Positions 28,102-38,361 of a stretch of DNA of 64,000 nucleotides are shown here, piece after piece. Position 1 is the stretch's first letter. Every line of letters starts with the position of its first letter. The position numbers and the translations under genes are program-made. This DNA comes from Cymbomonas tetramitiformis (Eukaryota > Chlorophyta > Pyramimonadophyceae > Pyramimonadales > Pyramimonadaceae). The notes below the pieces were generated by a model. That model searched no databases, was not told where the DNA came from, and was given only the letters and a program-made list of their open reading frames with translations. The DNA lies in NCBI GenBank assembly GCA_001247695.2, contig LGRX02035499.1, positions 174,317 to 238,316 on the forward strand, given 5' to 3'.

Positions 28102-29000
28102 AGTTGCGTCTCATTTCTGTATAAAAAATCTTACGAACCCCTGTAGTCCAGACATGGTCCAAAATAATGTCAAAGCTACGAGAGAGCTTGCTAAATGTGA
28201 GTTCACTCCTACTCTGCTACTGCAAATTCCAAATCTGTCCGTCTGTTACAACGGATTCGACTGTGTCACCCGAGTGGGGTCAGAGAAGTCGATATGAGAA
28301 TCTCAAACGTGAAATTATTTGCCTTGCATAAAAAAACTGAAAACTAATTGTTCCTTTGACTTTTTGCCACTCTGCTGAAACGCATTAGAGAGGAGTGGGA
28401 ATGTACTTTGAGGTATTCCCGGTGTGGTACTGCGGTTTTGCCATTTTTCCCCTTACCCGTAGATTTTTGTACTCGCGGCAAAACGCAAATAACAAAAATT
28501 AAGCCCCCAAAAGTATCCCATCTTCTTTTAAGTTAGTTTTTGTGGGTCTTACGAGAGTTGCACGTTTTTCGAATTTTGCCTTACGTTCAAATTTTAAGGA
28601 ACAGAAGGCGTGTTCTTGCGTCACCCGAGTTTCCGCTTTATGATCCTGTTTTGCGTTTGCGGCTCTGAAAGCTGTTAGGTGGCACCAGAGGCAGGATCCT
28701 TGCGATATTATGTGAAAATGACATATTGAAGCACTTTTGTTTTCGACCCAGGTATATTGGAGCCCCTGAGGTGTACACTTAGCTCGGCCTACACGGTTTC
28801 GCCAGCTTACACACCTGCTGGCAGAGCATGACAATTGTGCGCCAAATCCAGAAGTTTCCCACGTACAATTTTTTTTAAAAGTTTCTTTACGTTATTGATG
28901 AGACACTATTCTGGCTTGATAGGAAGGGTGTCGACCAAAAGGATTTATTTTCCCCATCACAGCGTGTTGGTTTTGCACATCTGTTTTGCGCGGTTTTGAA
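28102..29000. other. Non-coding stretch, nothing recognised
   Basis: AT-rich relative to its surroundings, with only short chance ORFs. I see no repeat longer than ~20 bp. Confidence 0.4.
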
Positions 29001-29009
29001 ACCATCGCT

Positions 29010-29560
29010 GGCATTCCCTACTACGGAGATGCGCACCCCAGCATTCATCCTTTTGTAGCAAATGTTTATTTTGATATGTCAGGGTATTCGAGGCGCATTT
29101 GTTGGACGTCTAGTAGCTCCAAGGGTAGTGAAGTTCTGTCCCGTGAGTTCATGTTCATGCATTCCTTATCGGCGTGGCTGTCTGGATGTATGGAGAATGC
29201 CACCCAGCTAGGGTTCAGCCCCAACCACGTGTCACTTTCTCGATTCCTAAGCCAACTGCGACAATCGGCTCAGGACTCGAGAAAGCCACCCGACGAAGAT
29301 GCATCTACGCACCTTTGAGATGCAGCTCTGTTGGGTTCCCTCTTTTCAACGGCGTTCCTTATCGTCGTGGCGGTCTAGACGTATGGCAAATGCCACCCAG
29401 CGTGGGCTCATCCCCAACCACGTCCCGCTTTCTCAAGTTTCGAGCCAACCGCGACTATCCGCTCATGTCTCGAGAAAGCCACTCCACGGAGCTACAGCTA
29501 TGCAATTCTGGCGGGCTCTCTTTATATCACGGCATTCCCTCCGGCCGTTGTATGCATTGC
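29010..29560. repeat. Tandem ~194-bp repeat, two diverged copies
   Basis: Two units (29160-29354 and 29355-29545) share GCATTCCTTATCG.CGTGGC, GTATGG, AATGCCACCCAGC, CCCCAACCACGT and TCGAGAAAGCCAC. A shorter start of the unit recurs at 29009 and 29541 (GCATTCCCT). No coding is supported; its origin is unknown. Confidence 0.6.
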
Positions 29561-29913
29561 ACACTGCATACCACTCTTTCAAATCATAGCTGCACACCTC
29601 GAATGACAGACAATCACTACATTTGAAGATTTCAATATGTGTTCAGCCTTGCACTTGATGCAGCATCATACTTTCGTTCGACCAGCGCCCTTCGAATTTA
29701 GGGTTTTGGGTTCATAATGGCACAAAGTGCAAACGTGCGACCACTTGATGCAAGGGGGCTAGTAGGATTCTAGAAGGCAAATTAAATTTCTGTTTATGTT
29801 TTAATTGGACACAATTATTGGGCAGCAAACAAATTTCGTATGAAAGTATAAAAAAGTGTGCTCCGCTTTCACGAACCAGCGCACTCGCGTCATACGCGCA
29901 CACATACTTGAAT

Positions 29914-30275
29914 TGTTTAAATGAAAGCGTAGAGGAATTTTAGGGGTTTGGCTCAATTCAAAATCATTGTGACCAGTGACACGTGTGGCTCTGACGAGTG
30001 ACATTGATGGTTCGAGTACCGTGGCAAATAAATATAATGGCCACCGACTGTCGAGGCCACAGCTCTGTTCCTTTTGCATTCCCTCCTCTCCCAATCCAAG
30101 TATCTCTGTAAGCCGTTTGTATAGTCTACATGGTCAACTTAAATAGTGCCAGGTAGACAGTGGGACTTTCAGTAAAATATGATTTGTGCCACCCATGAGC
30201 TGGTGGACACAAACTTTAATGAAAATCATAGCAGTGATACCTTTTGGCAAATGAGTGTTTGTAGCAAAGGGAAAT
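29914..30275 (+). repeat. Solo terminal (A-B type) repeat, copy 2
   Basis: Matches 1686-2060 over its full length, with the same AGAGGAATTTTAGGGG start, CAGCTCTGTTCCTTTTGCA core and CTTTTGGCAAATGAG end. No genes adjoin it directly. The stretch 30276-30908 to its right shows no feature beyond short palindromes (CGATCGATCG near 30420; ATACTATTCTGGAGAATAGTAT near 30539). Confidence 0.65.
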
Positions 30276-30908
30276 GTTAATATACAACCCGGAAGCACGT
30301 CATATTTATGAGGCCGCGCTGCCGCGTGGTGATGCGGTAAACAACTGTTTATTTTCTCTATTAGCAATTACCACCAACTGCCAAATCGTTGGGATCGACC
30401 TCTGCACGTGCGCCCGCGCGATCGATCGAAATCGATCGATAGATTTTCTCTGGTATTTTTGGGTCATGTTTTCGGGCCTGAAGTTTTAAAAAACTGAAAA
30501 AATATCAAAAACCTGTTTCTTGAATATGCGTTTCTAAATACTATTCTGGAGAATAGTATATGGCCATTTACTCTCCTCCAAAATATACAGACGAATGGAG
30601 AATAGTATCTCGTAGCTCTAATTGCAATTTGCATCATAATTCTTAAAAATAGTCTCAACTCGAGGTCAGGATGCTTGCAGTTGTCCAAATTATGGCCTTA
30701 AAATGCAACCGGCACGTTTTCCCGAACATACCCTAATCATGGTGGGTTATAGGGCAGTTTCACAGGCATGTGACGCCCTGCACAATGAAAATCAGGAAAA
30801 ATGGAAGTCAACATCGGGTTCCCCAACATCAAATTAGCCTAGGGATAATGTAGTACGCATACTAATGCGAATTGTACCTTGCCATTGAAAATCCAAACCT
30901 TAAATGAT

Positions 30909-30918
30909 CGGATTTTCG
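30909..30918. repeat. 10-bp target-site duplication, left
   Basis: CGGATTTTCG here is repeated exactly at 37373-37382, directly outside the two 347-bp inverted repeats. A 9-11 bp duplication is typical of Mutator-like DNA transposons. Confidence 0.75.
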
Positions 30919-31265
30919 ATAAAGCCTAATCGACACTAGGTGGGAAGGATGTCATGACCAGATCGCGTCATTGTGACCTGAAATCGCGACCTGGCCTCAT
31001 CAAGGCGTGACACAAGCGTCGTCACGCTCGTGTCGCCGGCGATTTCTGGCGAAGTCCTAACTCGCGTGTTCAACTGTGACATCATGAGTCGCAAACGCTG
31101 AATGTCTCAGTCAACAGTGCCGTTCGTAAGTTATTAAGTATGGAAATATAGGGTTTTGCTTGCCCGCCCCAACTTTGTTGCGCTACTGCAGGCACACCCC
31201 CTTGTGAATTTAATCACATCACATGAAGTGCAATTTTTTTCAACGTTCGTAACCAGTATATATGT
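30919..31265 (+). repeat. 347-bp terminal inverted repeat, left
   Basis: Runs from ATAAAGCCTAATCG to CCAGTATATATGT and is the near-perfect reverse complement of 37026-37372 (only a few mismatches by eye). No coding. It is interrupted on its inner side by the foldback element at 31266. Confidence 0.85.
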
Positions 31266-32207
31266 ATTCACAAGGAGAATACCTTTTTTTTGAGCTATTG
31301 AACGACCCCATCCGCAACCGCATCAGCTTCGTTTGCAGTCGCGACTGCAAGCTAAGTTGATGCGGTTTAAGATGTGGTCGACCCCAATGGGATGAAAGCT
31401 TGGCAGTCGAGGGGTTTTCGTGCGTTTCAACGCACGAAAACTTGACACTGATATTGTTGATAGTAATATCAGTTCACCCTCTTAAGCGCAAGCACTTGCA
31501 TTAAGTATACTCGAAACGAGCGCATCTAGGCATTGAGCTTTTTGGGTTTGGTTTTTAATGTACCCAAACCCAAAAATACCAAACAGTCAAGACCTTCCCG
31601 TGCGTTCTAGCGCACGAAACTTGGCACAAACACTGCCAAGATACATATCTGCAAGTTACCTAAAGCTCAAGGCTTCAAGTTATTTGTGCGCGAAACGCGC
31701 AATTTATTTCTAAGGCATTATTGGGTTTGGGAAACGAACCCAAACCCAATAAGTCTGCCAAAGAAATAGATCTGCCGTTTTGCACACAGTTTGTTTCAGA
31801 TGCTGTGCATTGGGTGATTTGAAGATATATATGTTAGAAATATTTGTGCCAAGTTTCGTGCGCTAGAGCGCACGGGAAGGCCTTGACTGTTTGGTATTTT
31901 TGGGTTTGGGTACATTAAAAACCAAACCCAAAAAGCTCAATGCCTAGATGCGCTCGTTTCGAGTATATTTAATGCAAGTGCTTGCGCTTAAGAGGGTGAA
32001 CTGATATTACTATCAACAATATCAGTGTCAAGTTTTCGTGCGCTGAAACGCACGAAAACCCCTCGACTGCCAAGCTTTCATCCCATTGGGGTCGACCACA
32101 TCTTAAACCGCATCAACTTAGCTTGCAGTCGCGACTGCAAACGAAGCTGATGCGGTTGCGGATGGGGTCGTTCAATAGCTCAAAAAAAAGGTATTCTCCT
32201 TGTGAAT
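31266..32207. mobile_element. 942-bp foldback element with 365-bp arms
   Basis: Arms 31266-31630 and 31843-32207 are nearly perfect reverse complements. They start ATTCACAAGGAGAATACC and enclose a 212-bp loop that itself holds a hairpin (ATTGGGTTTGG and its complement, near 31719-31752). Each arm is modular, with short palindromes such as CGTGCGTTTCAACGCACG and GTTTGG...CCAAAC. A 4-bp duplication ATGT (31262-31265 and 32208-32211) flanks it. No ORF is supported, so any transposase must act in trans. Confidence 0.85.
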
Positions 32208-32631
32208 ATGTTCAAATTGGAGTGCAACAGAATTTTTGTGGTTTCAGACTTTCAGAATCCGTGACTCCTGCTGCAGTAGAGCCGAATGACACATGTAGCT
32301 CCGTGACACAAACAGGATGTACAAGTAGCCACGAAGCGACACGCCTGTTCAGCTCTGTTCCTTTTGCTCTTGCAAACAGGAACTTCACGGGTACCTACGG
32401 TACCCTGTGAGGCACACTGCAAATCCGATTTTGTAATTTTCTTCACCTGTTTCACCGGTAAAACAGTAGAGTAGGTAGTGACTAGACCACTTGGTTGTAC
32501 GACGGCGATCGAACGACGACAGGAGATCTGACAGAGAAGTCGCGGGGACGGCGTTACGACTTCAAACGACGGCTTCACAGCGGCTACGACAGTACGTTTG
32601 ACTTCATTGTTACTCCTCTGAGGGAGAGAGA

Positions 32632-33636
32632 ATGGCTGGTTCTTCGAAGGGCAAGTCTACAGAGGATTTCCCTCCCCTCCCGGGGAAGCCAGACATCGGG
32701 CAGGCTTCCCCTTCCCCGGCAGCACCGTCCACTCAGGACGTGCTGTTACAACAAATTCTGACGATGCAAAAGCAGCAAGGGGAGCTGCTTGAGATGCAGA
32801 GGCAGCAGGCAGAGGATCATCGACTGCTGCGTGCTGAGCTTCAACGTCAAGCACAAATCAACGTTGAGCTGGAGGCGAAGGTGGCAGCGAAGCCTGGGAC
32901 TTCTGACCCGGAATCCGCAGCCAAGACCGCCGAGCAACTTCTGGAGAGAAGGAAGAAGCTGGACTACGTGCCAGCGGCCTCCGTCAACCCGTTCCCACCG
33001 CGGCCGGCGACACTGACAACGAGGATGCCGCAGTTGTACGACCTGCACGGCAGCAAGACGTACGACGCGCTCTCCAAGAAGTCCAACTCTTCGATGAAGT
33101 ACGAGTGCATGGTTCTGGCGCCAGCGCTGTCTTACTTGCACGACGTGGTGAACGCGTGCAACCAGGCGTTGGACGTGAACGAAGACTCCGGATTGACGCT
33201 GAGAGAATGGCAAAAACACTGCCACGAGGTTACCAACTCGGTCCACGGCGTGTACGCGTTGCTTTGCAACCGTTGGACGATGCTGGAACTGCGCGGGCAG
33301 CTGGAGCAGGAGCCTGGTTCTTCGCAGCGTGGAGGATCAGACGCTCTACGCGCAAAGCTGCAGTTCGTGGAGGACAGGGTGTACCAGGCAGCAGACGGCG
33401 TGGTGGCGGACGAGGTGTTGCAGCAATGGCTGAACGACTTCGACAAGAACCGCGGCAGGGCGATGCTGAACATCACGTCGAAGAACGCAGCGAGCGCGGA
33501 AACGCGGGTTGTAAAAGATCCACGGGACCGCGACCGCTGGAAGGAGCGTAAGAACAAGGAGAAGGACGGTACGAAGCAGCCTACCGACAAAGGCGGCGGC
33601 AAAGGCCGGGGTGGAAAGCCCGCGGCCGATGCGTGA
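32632..33636 (+). CDS. Gag-like protein of the Tudor-family DIRS element
   Basis: 334 codons, intact. ATG 32632 starts a Ser/Pro-rich head, then a strongly predicted coiled coil (QKQQGELLEMQRQQAEDHRL), useful for oligomerisation. A globular middle follows (NPFPPRPATLTTRMPQLYDL, then a helical region to ~300), and the tail is very basic (KERKNKEKDGTKQ, GGGKGRGGK). Unlike gag of elements 2 and 3 there is no zinc knuckle. Its stop codon overlaps the pol start (TGATG at 33634-33638), suggesting translation by termination and re-initiation. Confidence 0.75.
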   Translation: MAGSSKGKSTEDFPPLPGKPDIGQASPSPAAPSTQDVLLQQILTMQKQQGELLEMQRQQAEDHRLLRAELQRQAQINVELEAKVAAKPGTSDPESAAKTAEQLLERRKKLDYVPAASVNPFPPRPATLTTRMPQLYDLHGSKTYDALSKKSNSSMKYECMVLAPALSYLHDVVNACNQALDVNEDSGLTLREWQKHCHEVTNSVHGVYALLCNRWTMLELRGQLEQEPGSSQRGGSDALRAKLQFVEDRVYQAADGVVADEVLQQWLNDFDKNRGRAMLNITSKNAASAETRVVKDPRDRDRWKERKNKEKDGTKQPTDKGGGKGRGGKPAADA

Positions 33637-35698
33637 TGTGCGTGCCGCCACCCCGTCCAGCGCAACAGCCCTCTCCGGGCGCTGGACGGGGGAAACTCAC
33701 CGTGCAACGGCAGGTGAGACAGCGGAGGGGAGCATGGCGCGCGGCGGGCGCCAGTTCCGAGGTGATGCAATGGATTACTCACGGGGTGAAGTTGAGGTGG
33801 AAGCGCAAGCCTCCGCCTCCGTTCGACCACGGGGTGTCACTGAGGGATGCTACGCGGCAGCAGCAGGTGTGGCTGGACGCGGAGAAGGAGAGGCTGCTGG
33901 AGAACGGTGCCTGGACGAGAGCGACGAGAAGATCTCACGTTTCTCGCGCTTTTTTAGTGCCAAAACCGGGTACGAACAAGTGGAGACTGGTGGTGGACTT
34001 CCGATGGCTGAACCAGTGGTGTGTAAAAATCGTGTGAAGATGGAGACGCTGAAGAAACTAAGGAGACTGGCGAAACCGGGCGACTGGTGCTTCAGCTTCG
34101 ACCTCCAGGACGGTTTTCACGCGCTGGGAATCCACCCGGACTTCCAGAAGTTCATGCAGTTCGACCTGCAAGGGGACCTGCTTCAATGTTCAGCGATGCC
34201 GTTCGGATGGAGCGACGCTCCGAGAGTTTTCTGCAAGTTCGTACGCGTGATGGTGGAGGCTTTGCGTTCTCCACAGGCAGCGGAGGATCGCAGAGAAATC
34301 AAGAGACTGCGGGACGGTTCCGCAGTACGACAGCGATGGTCAGTCCGTCGCAGGACCGGTGGTGCTGGCGGGGACGCGAACCGTCACAGCGGAATGCGAG
34401 TACTACCGTACATGGACGATTTTCTGGTGCTGGTCGACTCTCAGCGAGAAGGCTTTCTGCGTCGAGAAAAAGTTCAACTGGTGCTTCATCGACTTGGCCT
34501 ACGGCGGAACGAGAAGAAGGGCCACTGGGAGCCTACGCAGGTGGTGGAGCACCTCGGGCTGGAGGTGGACCTGAAGCTGGGACAATTCCGTGCGACAGAA
34601 CGACGGGTGCACAAAATCCACACCAAGGCGAAGGAGATCCTGTGCGACGCAGCGAGAAATCGGAGGTGGATTCCTGCCAGGAGACTGGCGTCCTTCACGG
34701 GACTCTGCCAATCCGTGTACTTGGCAGTACCAGCGGCGCGGCTCTACCTACGGGAGCTCTGCTTCGTGCTGGCGGAGAAACGCAGCTGGGGAGCGAAGGT
34801 AAAAATCTCGCGTTCAGCTCGGGGGGACTTAGAATGGTGGTCCAGGCTGCCTGTGATGAGCAGGTGGAACGGGCGCAAGATCTGGAGATCCCCGACGAGA
34901 GCGAAGGTGCACACGGACTCTTCGATGACGGCGTGGGGAGGAGTGCTGAACCTGAAGTTCCCCGCGCGAGGTTTCTGGCCAGACGAGATGCGCAGCTGGC
35001 ACATTACACACCTGGAGCTGGAGGCCGTGTACAAGACCGTACAGGCGTTCCTGCAGGAGCTGGAGAGCAAGGTCGTACGGCTCTACTGTGACAACCGGGC
35101 GGTGGTGGCGATGCTGTCGCACTTCACCTCCAGGAACCCGGACCTGATGAGGAGAATGAGGAGACTCTGGCTGCTACTGGATCTGCACGACATCGAGTTG
35201 CAGGCCCGGTACATCCGCAGCGAGGCCAACGTGTGGGCCGACAACCTTTCGCGTTGCGAGGATTTGGACGACTGGCGGCTGAATCGGGACTGGTTCGTGT
35301 GGGCCAACAAGCAGTGGGGGCCCTACACAGTCAACCGGTTCGCTTCCGAGATCTCCGCGCAGCTTCCTCGGTACTACGCTGCGTGGAAAGACCCGAAGTG
35401 CGAAGGTGTGGACTCTCTGACGTACGACTGGCGGGGGGAGAACAATTGGGTGAACCCCCCGTGGGCGCTGCTGGACGAGGTGGCGCACAAGCTGCGGGAG
35501 GAGGGGGCCGCTGCTACGGTGGTGGCTCCGTACTGGCCGGGACAGTCCTGGTTCAGAGAGCTGGAAGCCCTGGCCACCGAGGTGGTGATCATGCCACGGC
35601 GCAGGGACCTGTTCACTCCGAGCAGGCTGGGAGGGTCCGAGCTGCTCGGGCCCTCAAAATGGGACGCTGTGATGTTCTTCATCGAGGCGCGCCCGTGA
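33636..35698 (+). CDS. RT/RNase H/Dam-like methyltransferase, Tudor-family DIRS
   Basis: ATG 33636 overlaps the gag stop. The first ~130 codons include FLVPKPGTNKWRLVVDFRWL. A frame change of one base at the A-run near 34028 is needed to continue (RVKMETLKKL). RT motifs: FSFDLQDGFHALGIHP, AMPFGWSDAPRVF, YMDDF. RNase H: VHTDSSMTAWGG, LELEAVYKTV, LYCDNRAVV and ANVWADNLSR. MT: WGPYTVNRFAS, GENNWVNPPW (NPPW 35453-35464), VVAPYWPGQSWF. Apart from the single A-run shift every catalytic motif is present, so this is the best-preserved pol in the window. Confidence 0.85.
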
Positions 35699-36911
35699 GT
35701 TACTACGCTGCTGAAGTACGAAGAAGCTCTGCTACGAGTACGACAGCAAGCAAGGTGACCGTGGGTACGAAAATCGAGGTGTTCTGGAAGGACGATGACT
35801 GCTTCTACCCGGGTGTGGTGAAGGAGTTCAACGAGGACGGGAAGGCGCACGTGCTGTACGACGACGGCGACGAGGAGACGCTAGACTTGTCCGAAGAGAA
35901 CTTCAAAATCATCAACAGCACGGACGAGACAACAGACGCGGACGGCGAGAACACCGAGCGGAGCAGCGGAGGCAACTACGAAGAGTACAAGCGCGGTGGT
36001 GCTGTACAAAATTTCCTCACGCACTCACTTTGTGAGCGGTGGAGGGGTGAGTTGGGACCTTCCCGGCTCACCGAACTGGCGGTGTCGATGCAGCAAAAGG
36101 CACTGCTGGACACGACGAAGGACAACTACGGACCGAAGGCACGGCGATTCATTTTATTTTGTGAGCTGCACCAACGGCCGTGGCTGCCAGCGTCGGAGGC
36201 GACTGTGTTGCTGTACATCGCCTCTCTGTTGGAGGACGGGAACATCCAGTCGGCATCCTTACAGCCGTACCTGTCCGCCATCAACAACTACCACGAGGAC
36301 CTTGGTTTCTCTGGACCAGCGAAGGGGCGCTCTGTGACCCGAGCTGTGAAGGGGATGGCGACCATCCAGGCGGAGCTGGCCGTGCAGGAAGAGAACATCG
36401 AGACCCAGCGGACGTGGCTGCCAGCAGCACACGTACGACGGGTGCACGAAGCAGCGCTGAAGTTAATCCGAGATCGCCTGAGGAGCTGCAGCTACTGCGA
36501 GCCTTTACCTACGTGGTTGTGGCCTTCGTGACCTTCGGCAGACCGGACACGGGGACCTCGTTGTCACGGCAGCACGTTCATTGTGGCGACGATGAGTTCT
36601 CAGTGGTGCTACTGAAGGAGAAGGGACGGCGACACCATCGAGTGAAGCGACGCCTTACGATCCCCTGGAAGGGGGTGGCTCTGTTGAAGGAGCTGATCGA
36701 GCACTGGGAGTTCTACCGTGACACAGCTTGGAGCATTTCTGCGAAGACTCAACCTGACGGCTACTGGCTGCTACCCGAGGACCCGAAGAACTTCAAGGCT
36801 TCCGTGGCAAATGACTGGATTGGTCTAGCTCTCCCCACCGCTCCCGACCCAGAGGACTCTTTCCTTTTGGTGACGTGCACAGACAGTCTGGACATCTCAT
36901 CAAAAACATGA
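35694..36911 (+). pseudogene. Tudor-domain tyrosine recombinase, C-terminus missing
   Basis: The frame overlaps the pol stop (CCGTGAGTTACTAC). Residues ~20-70 form a Tudor-like domain (VGTKIEVFWKDDDCFYPGVV, then VLYDDGDEETLDL; 35758-35910), close in pattern to the Tudor domains of plant PDS5 and MSH6 proteins. A recombinase core follows (SMQQKALLDTTKDNYG, ASLQPYLSAINNYHEDLG, VTRAVKGMA). At about 36470 the frame shifts by one and continues to 36911 (FVTFGRPDTGTSL). The His-x-x-Arg box and Tyr nucleophile present in element 5 are lacking, so this copy cannot recombine. Confidence 0.75.
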
Positions 36912-37025
36912 ATTTAGAAAGCATGTAAAAAGCACAAAATGCATTTTAAACACTTTACAAAATCATTTTAATGAAATGTATTGCAGTGCCTGCCTTTGGC
37001 AAATGAGGATTCGAGCAAAAGAGAA

Positions 37026-37372
37026 ACATATATACTGGTTACGAACGTTGAAAAAAATTGCACTTCATGTGATGTGATTAAATTCACAAGGGGGTGTGCC
37101 TGCAATAGCGCAACAAAGTTGGGGCGGGCAAGCAAAACCCTATATTTCCATACTTAATAACTTACGAACGGCACTGTTGACTGAGACATTCAGCGTTTGC
37201 GACTCATGATGTCACAGTTGAACACGCGAGTTAGGACTTCGCCAGAAATCGCCGGCGACACGAGCGTGACGACGCTTGTGTCACGCCTTGATGAGGTCAG
37301 GTCGCGATTTCAGGTCACAATGACGCGATCTGGTCATGACATCCTTCCCACCTAGTGTCGATTAGGCTTTAT
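37026..37372 (-). repeat. 347-bp terminal inverted repeat, right
   Basis: Reverse complement of 30919-31265. The inner end ACATATATACTGG meets the DIRS B-type repeat. The outer end GGCTTTAT is followed by the second CGGATTTTCG copy (37373-37382). Confidence 0.85.
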
Positions 37373-37408
37373 CGGATTTTCGGTATTTCACATCGACGTG
37401 GCATGAAT

Positions 37409-37934
37409 TCATGACAACTTTAGATTCGTCAAGATTGAGTGTAGTGATGGTTCAGAATCACCTTTTTGTCCCTTCAACATTTCCAGAATACGAAGTTCAT
37501 TTAGTATCCGCTGAAACTTCTCTGACTTGGGACCCCCATATGGAATTGCAATGCCCGCACTGAGGTTCCTTGTCTGGCGACACATTCCAAAAAACGCTTC
37601 TTTCTCTGCACCTTGTGCAAACTTCTTCACAAAGTGAAGGTCTTTATGGCCAAAAGAAACGCGGAACGGGGTTTCCAGGACTGAATTACCTGATGCCCCC
37701 TACAATTCCATCACTGAACATGGGAACAATATAATACCATGCACCCGTCACAGGATGGCAATCGTTTTTGCATGCAATTGACAAAACCCATCCCAATGAG
37801 AGGGAAAGATCAACATATTCAGCCGTGAGCAAGCAAGGGTGGGCACCCATGCCAAGCCAAATAAGCACCTGCATGTATGTTGGTTGTTGCTCCTCCGACT
37901 CAGGCGTGAGCTGCCCTGCTCGTAAAGCATCCAT
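37409..37934 (-). pseudogene. Protein-kinase-like exon remnants
   Basis: Two coding-like minus-strand stretches. The right one (37934-37686) reads IWLGMGAHPCLLTAEYV and WYYIVPMFSDG, reminiscent of the beta4-hinge part of a kinase. The left one (about 37712-37409) reads TPFRVSFGHKDLHF, FVKKFAQGAEKEAFFG (glycine-loop-like) and RILNELRILEMLKG (helix-C-like with Glu). The usual ATP-binding Lys is not evident. An acceptor-like GAATTGTAG separates them. Assignment to the kinase superfamily is by motif resemblance only. Confidence 0.35.
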
Positions 37935-38225
37935 CTTCCTTCAGACAACTCAAGTTAACATAATGTTAATGGGCAATTGGTAACATATGATGATGCATAT
38001 AGTGAATGATGCAATGGTAAGTTGCAGTGTCTGCAATATAAACTGCAACAGTAAGAGGGCCTTAAAGGTTGTAACTGGAAACATAGCACACACCCGAGCT
38101 AGTGTTCGGTTGACAAAGTATAGTAGCAATCTTGCAGTAACTGCAAGACAATAGTCCTTCATGCTGTGCACAATGCTACACAACCCTAGGAGGCGAGGAT
38201 TGCGGCAGCATCGGAGGTTTAAAAC
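37935..38225. other. Non-coding stretch
   Basis: Nothing recognised apart from short chance ORFs. The Copia remnant starts at about 38350. Confidence 0.35.
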
Positions 38226-38361
38226 AGCTTGCCGTCTCGGACTGCGACTCGAGTGGTTCTGAATCTGACTACGACGACGACCTCATGGACAGCAGTGACG
38301 ATGTACCGGACCTTGTCTCGGACTCGGGTGATGACTCCGACTTGGATGCTGGATGAGGAGT

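Larger units (their letters stand above)
32212..37025 (+). mobile_element. DIRS element of the Tudor family (A1-genes-B1)
   Basis: Starts with the A-type repeat (TCAAATTGGAGTGCAACAG, AGCTCTGTTCCTTTTGC at 32350-32370), then gag, pol and a Tudor-YR gene. It ends with a B-type repeat (CCTTTGGCAAATGAG, 36990-37005). Second A and B copies, expected in PAT-type elements, are absent. The element lies exactly between the inner ends of the two 347-bp inverted repeats. Confidence 0.75.

Noticed and set aside
29165..29215. Possible tRNA gene or tRNA-derived SINE head
   Set aside because: The A- and B-box resemblance is partial, the second repeat unit breaks both, and no cloverleaf could be folded by eye.
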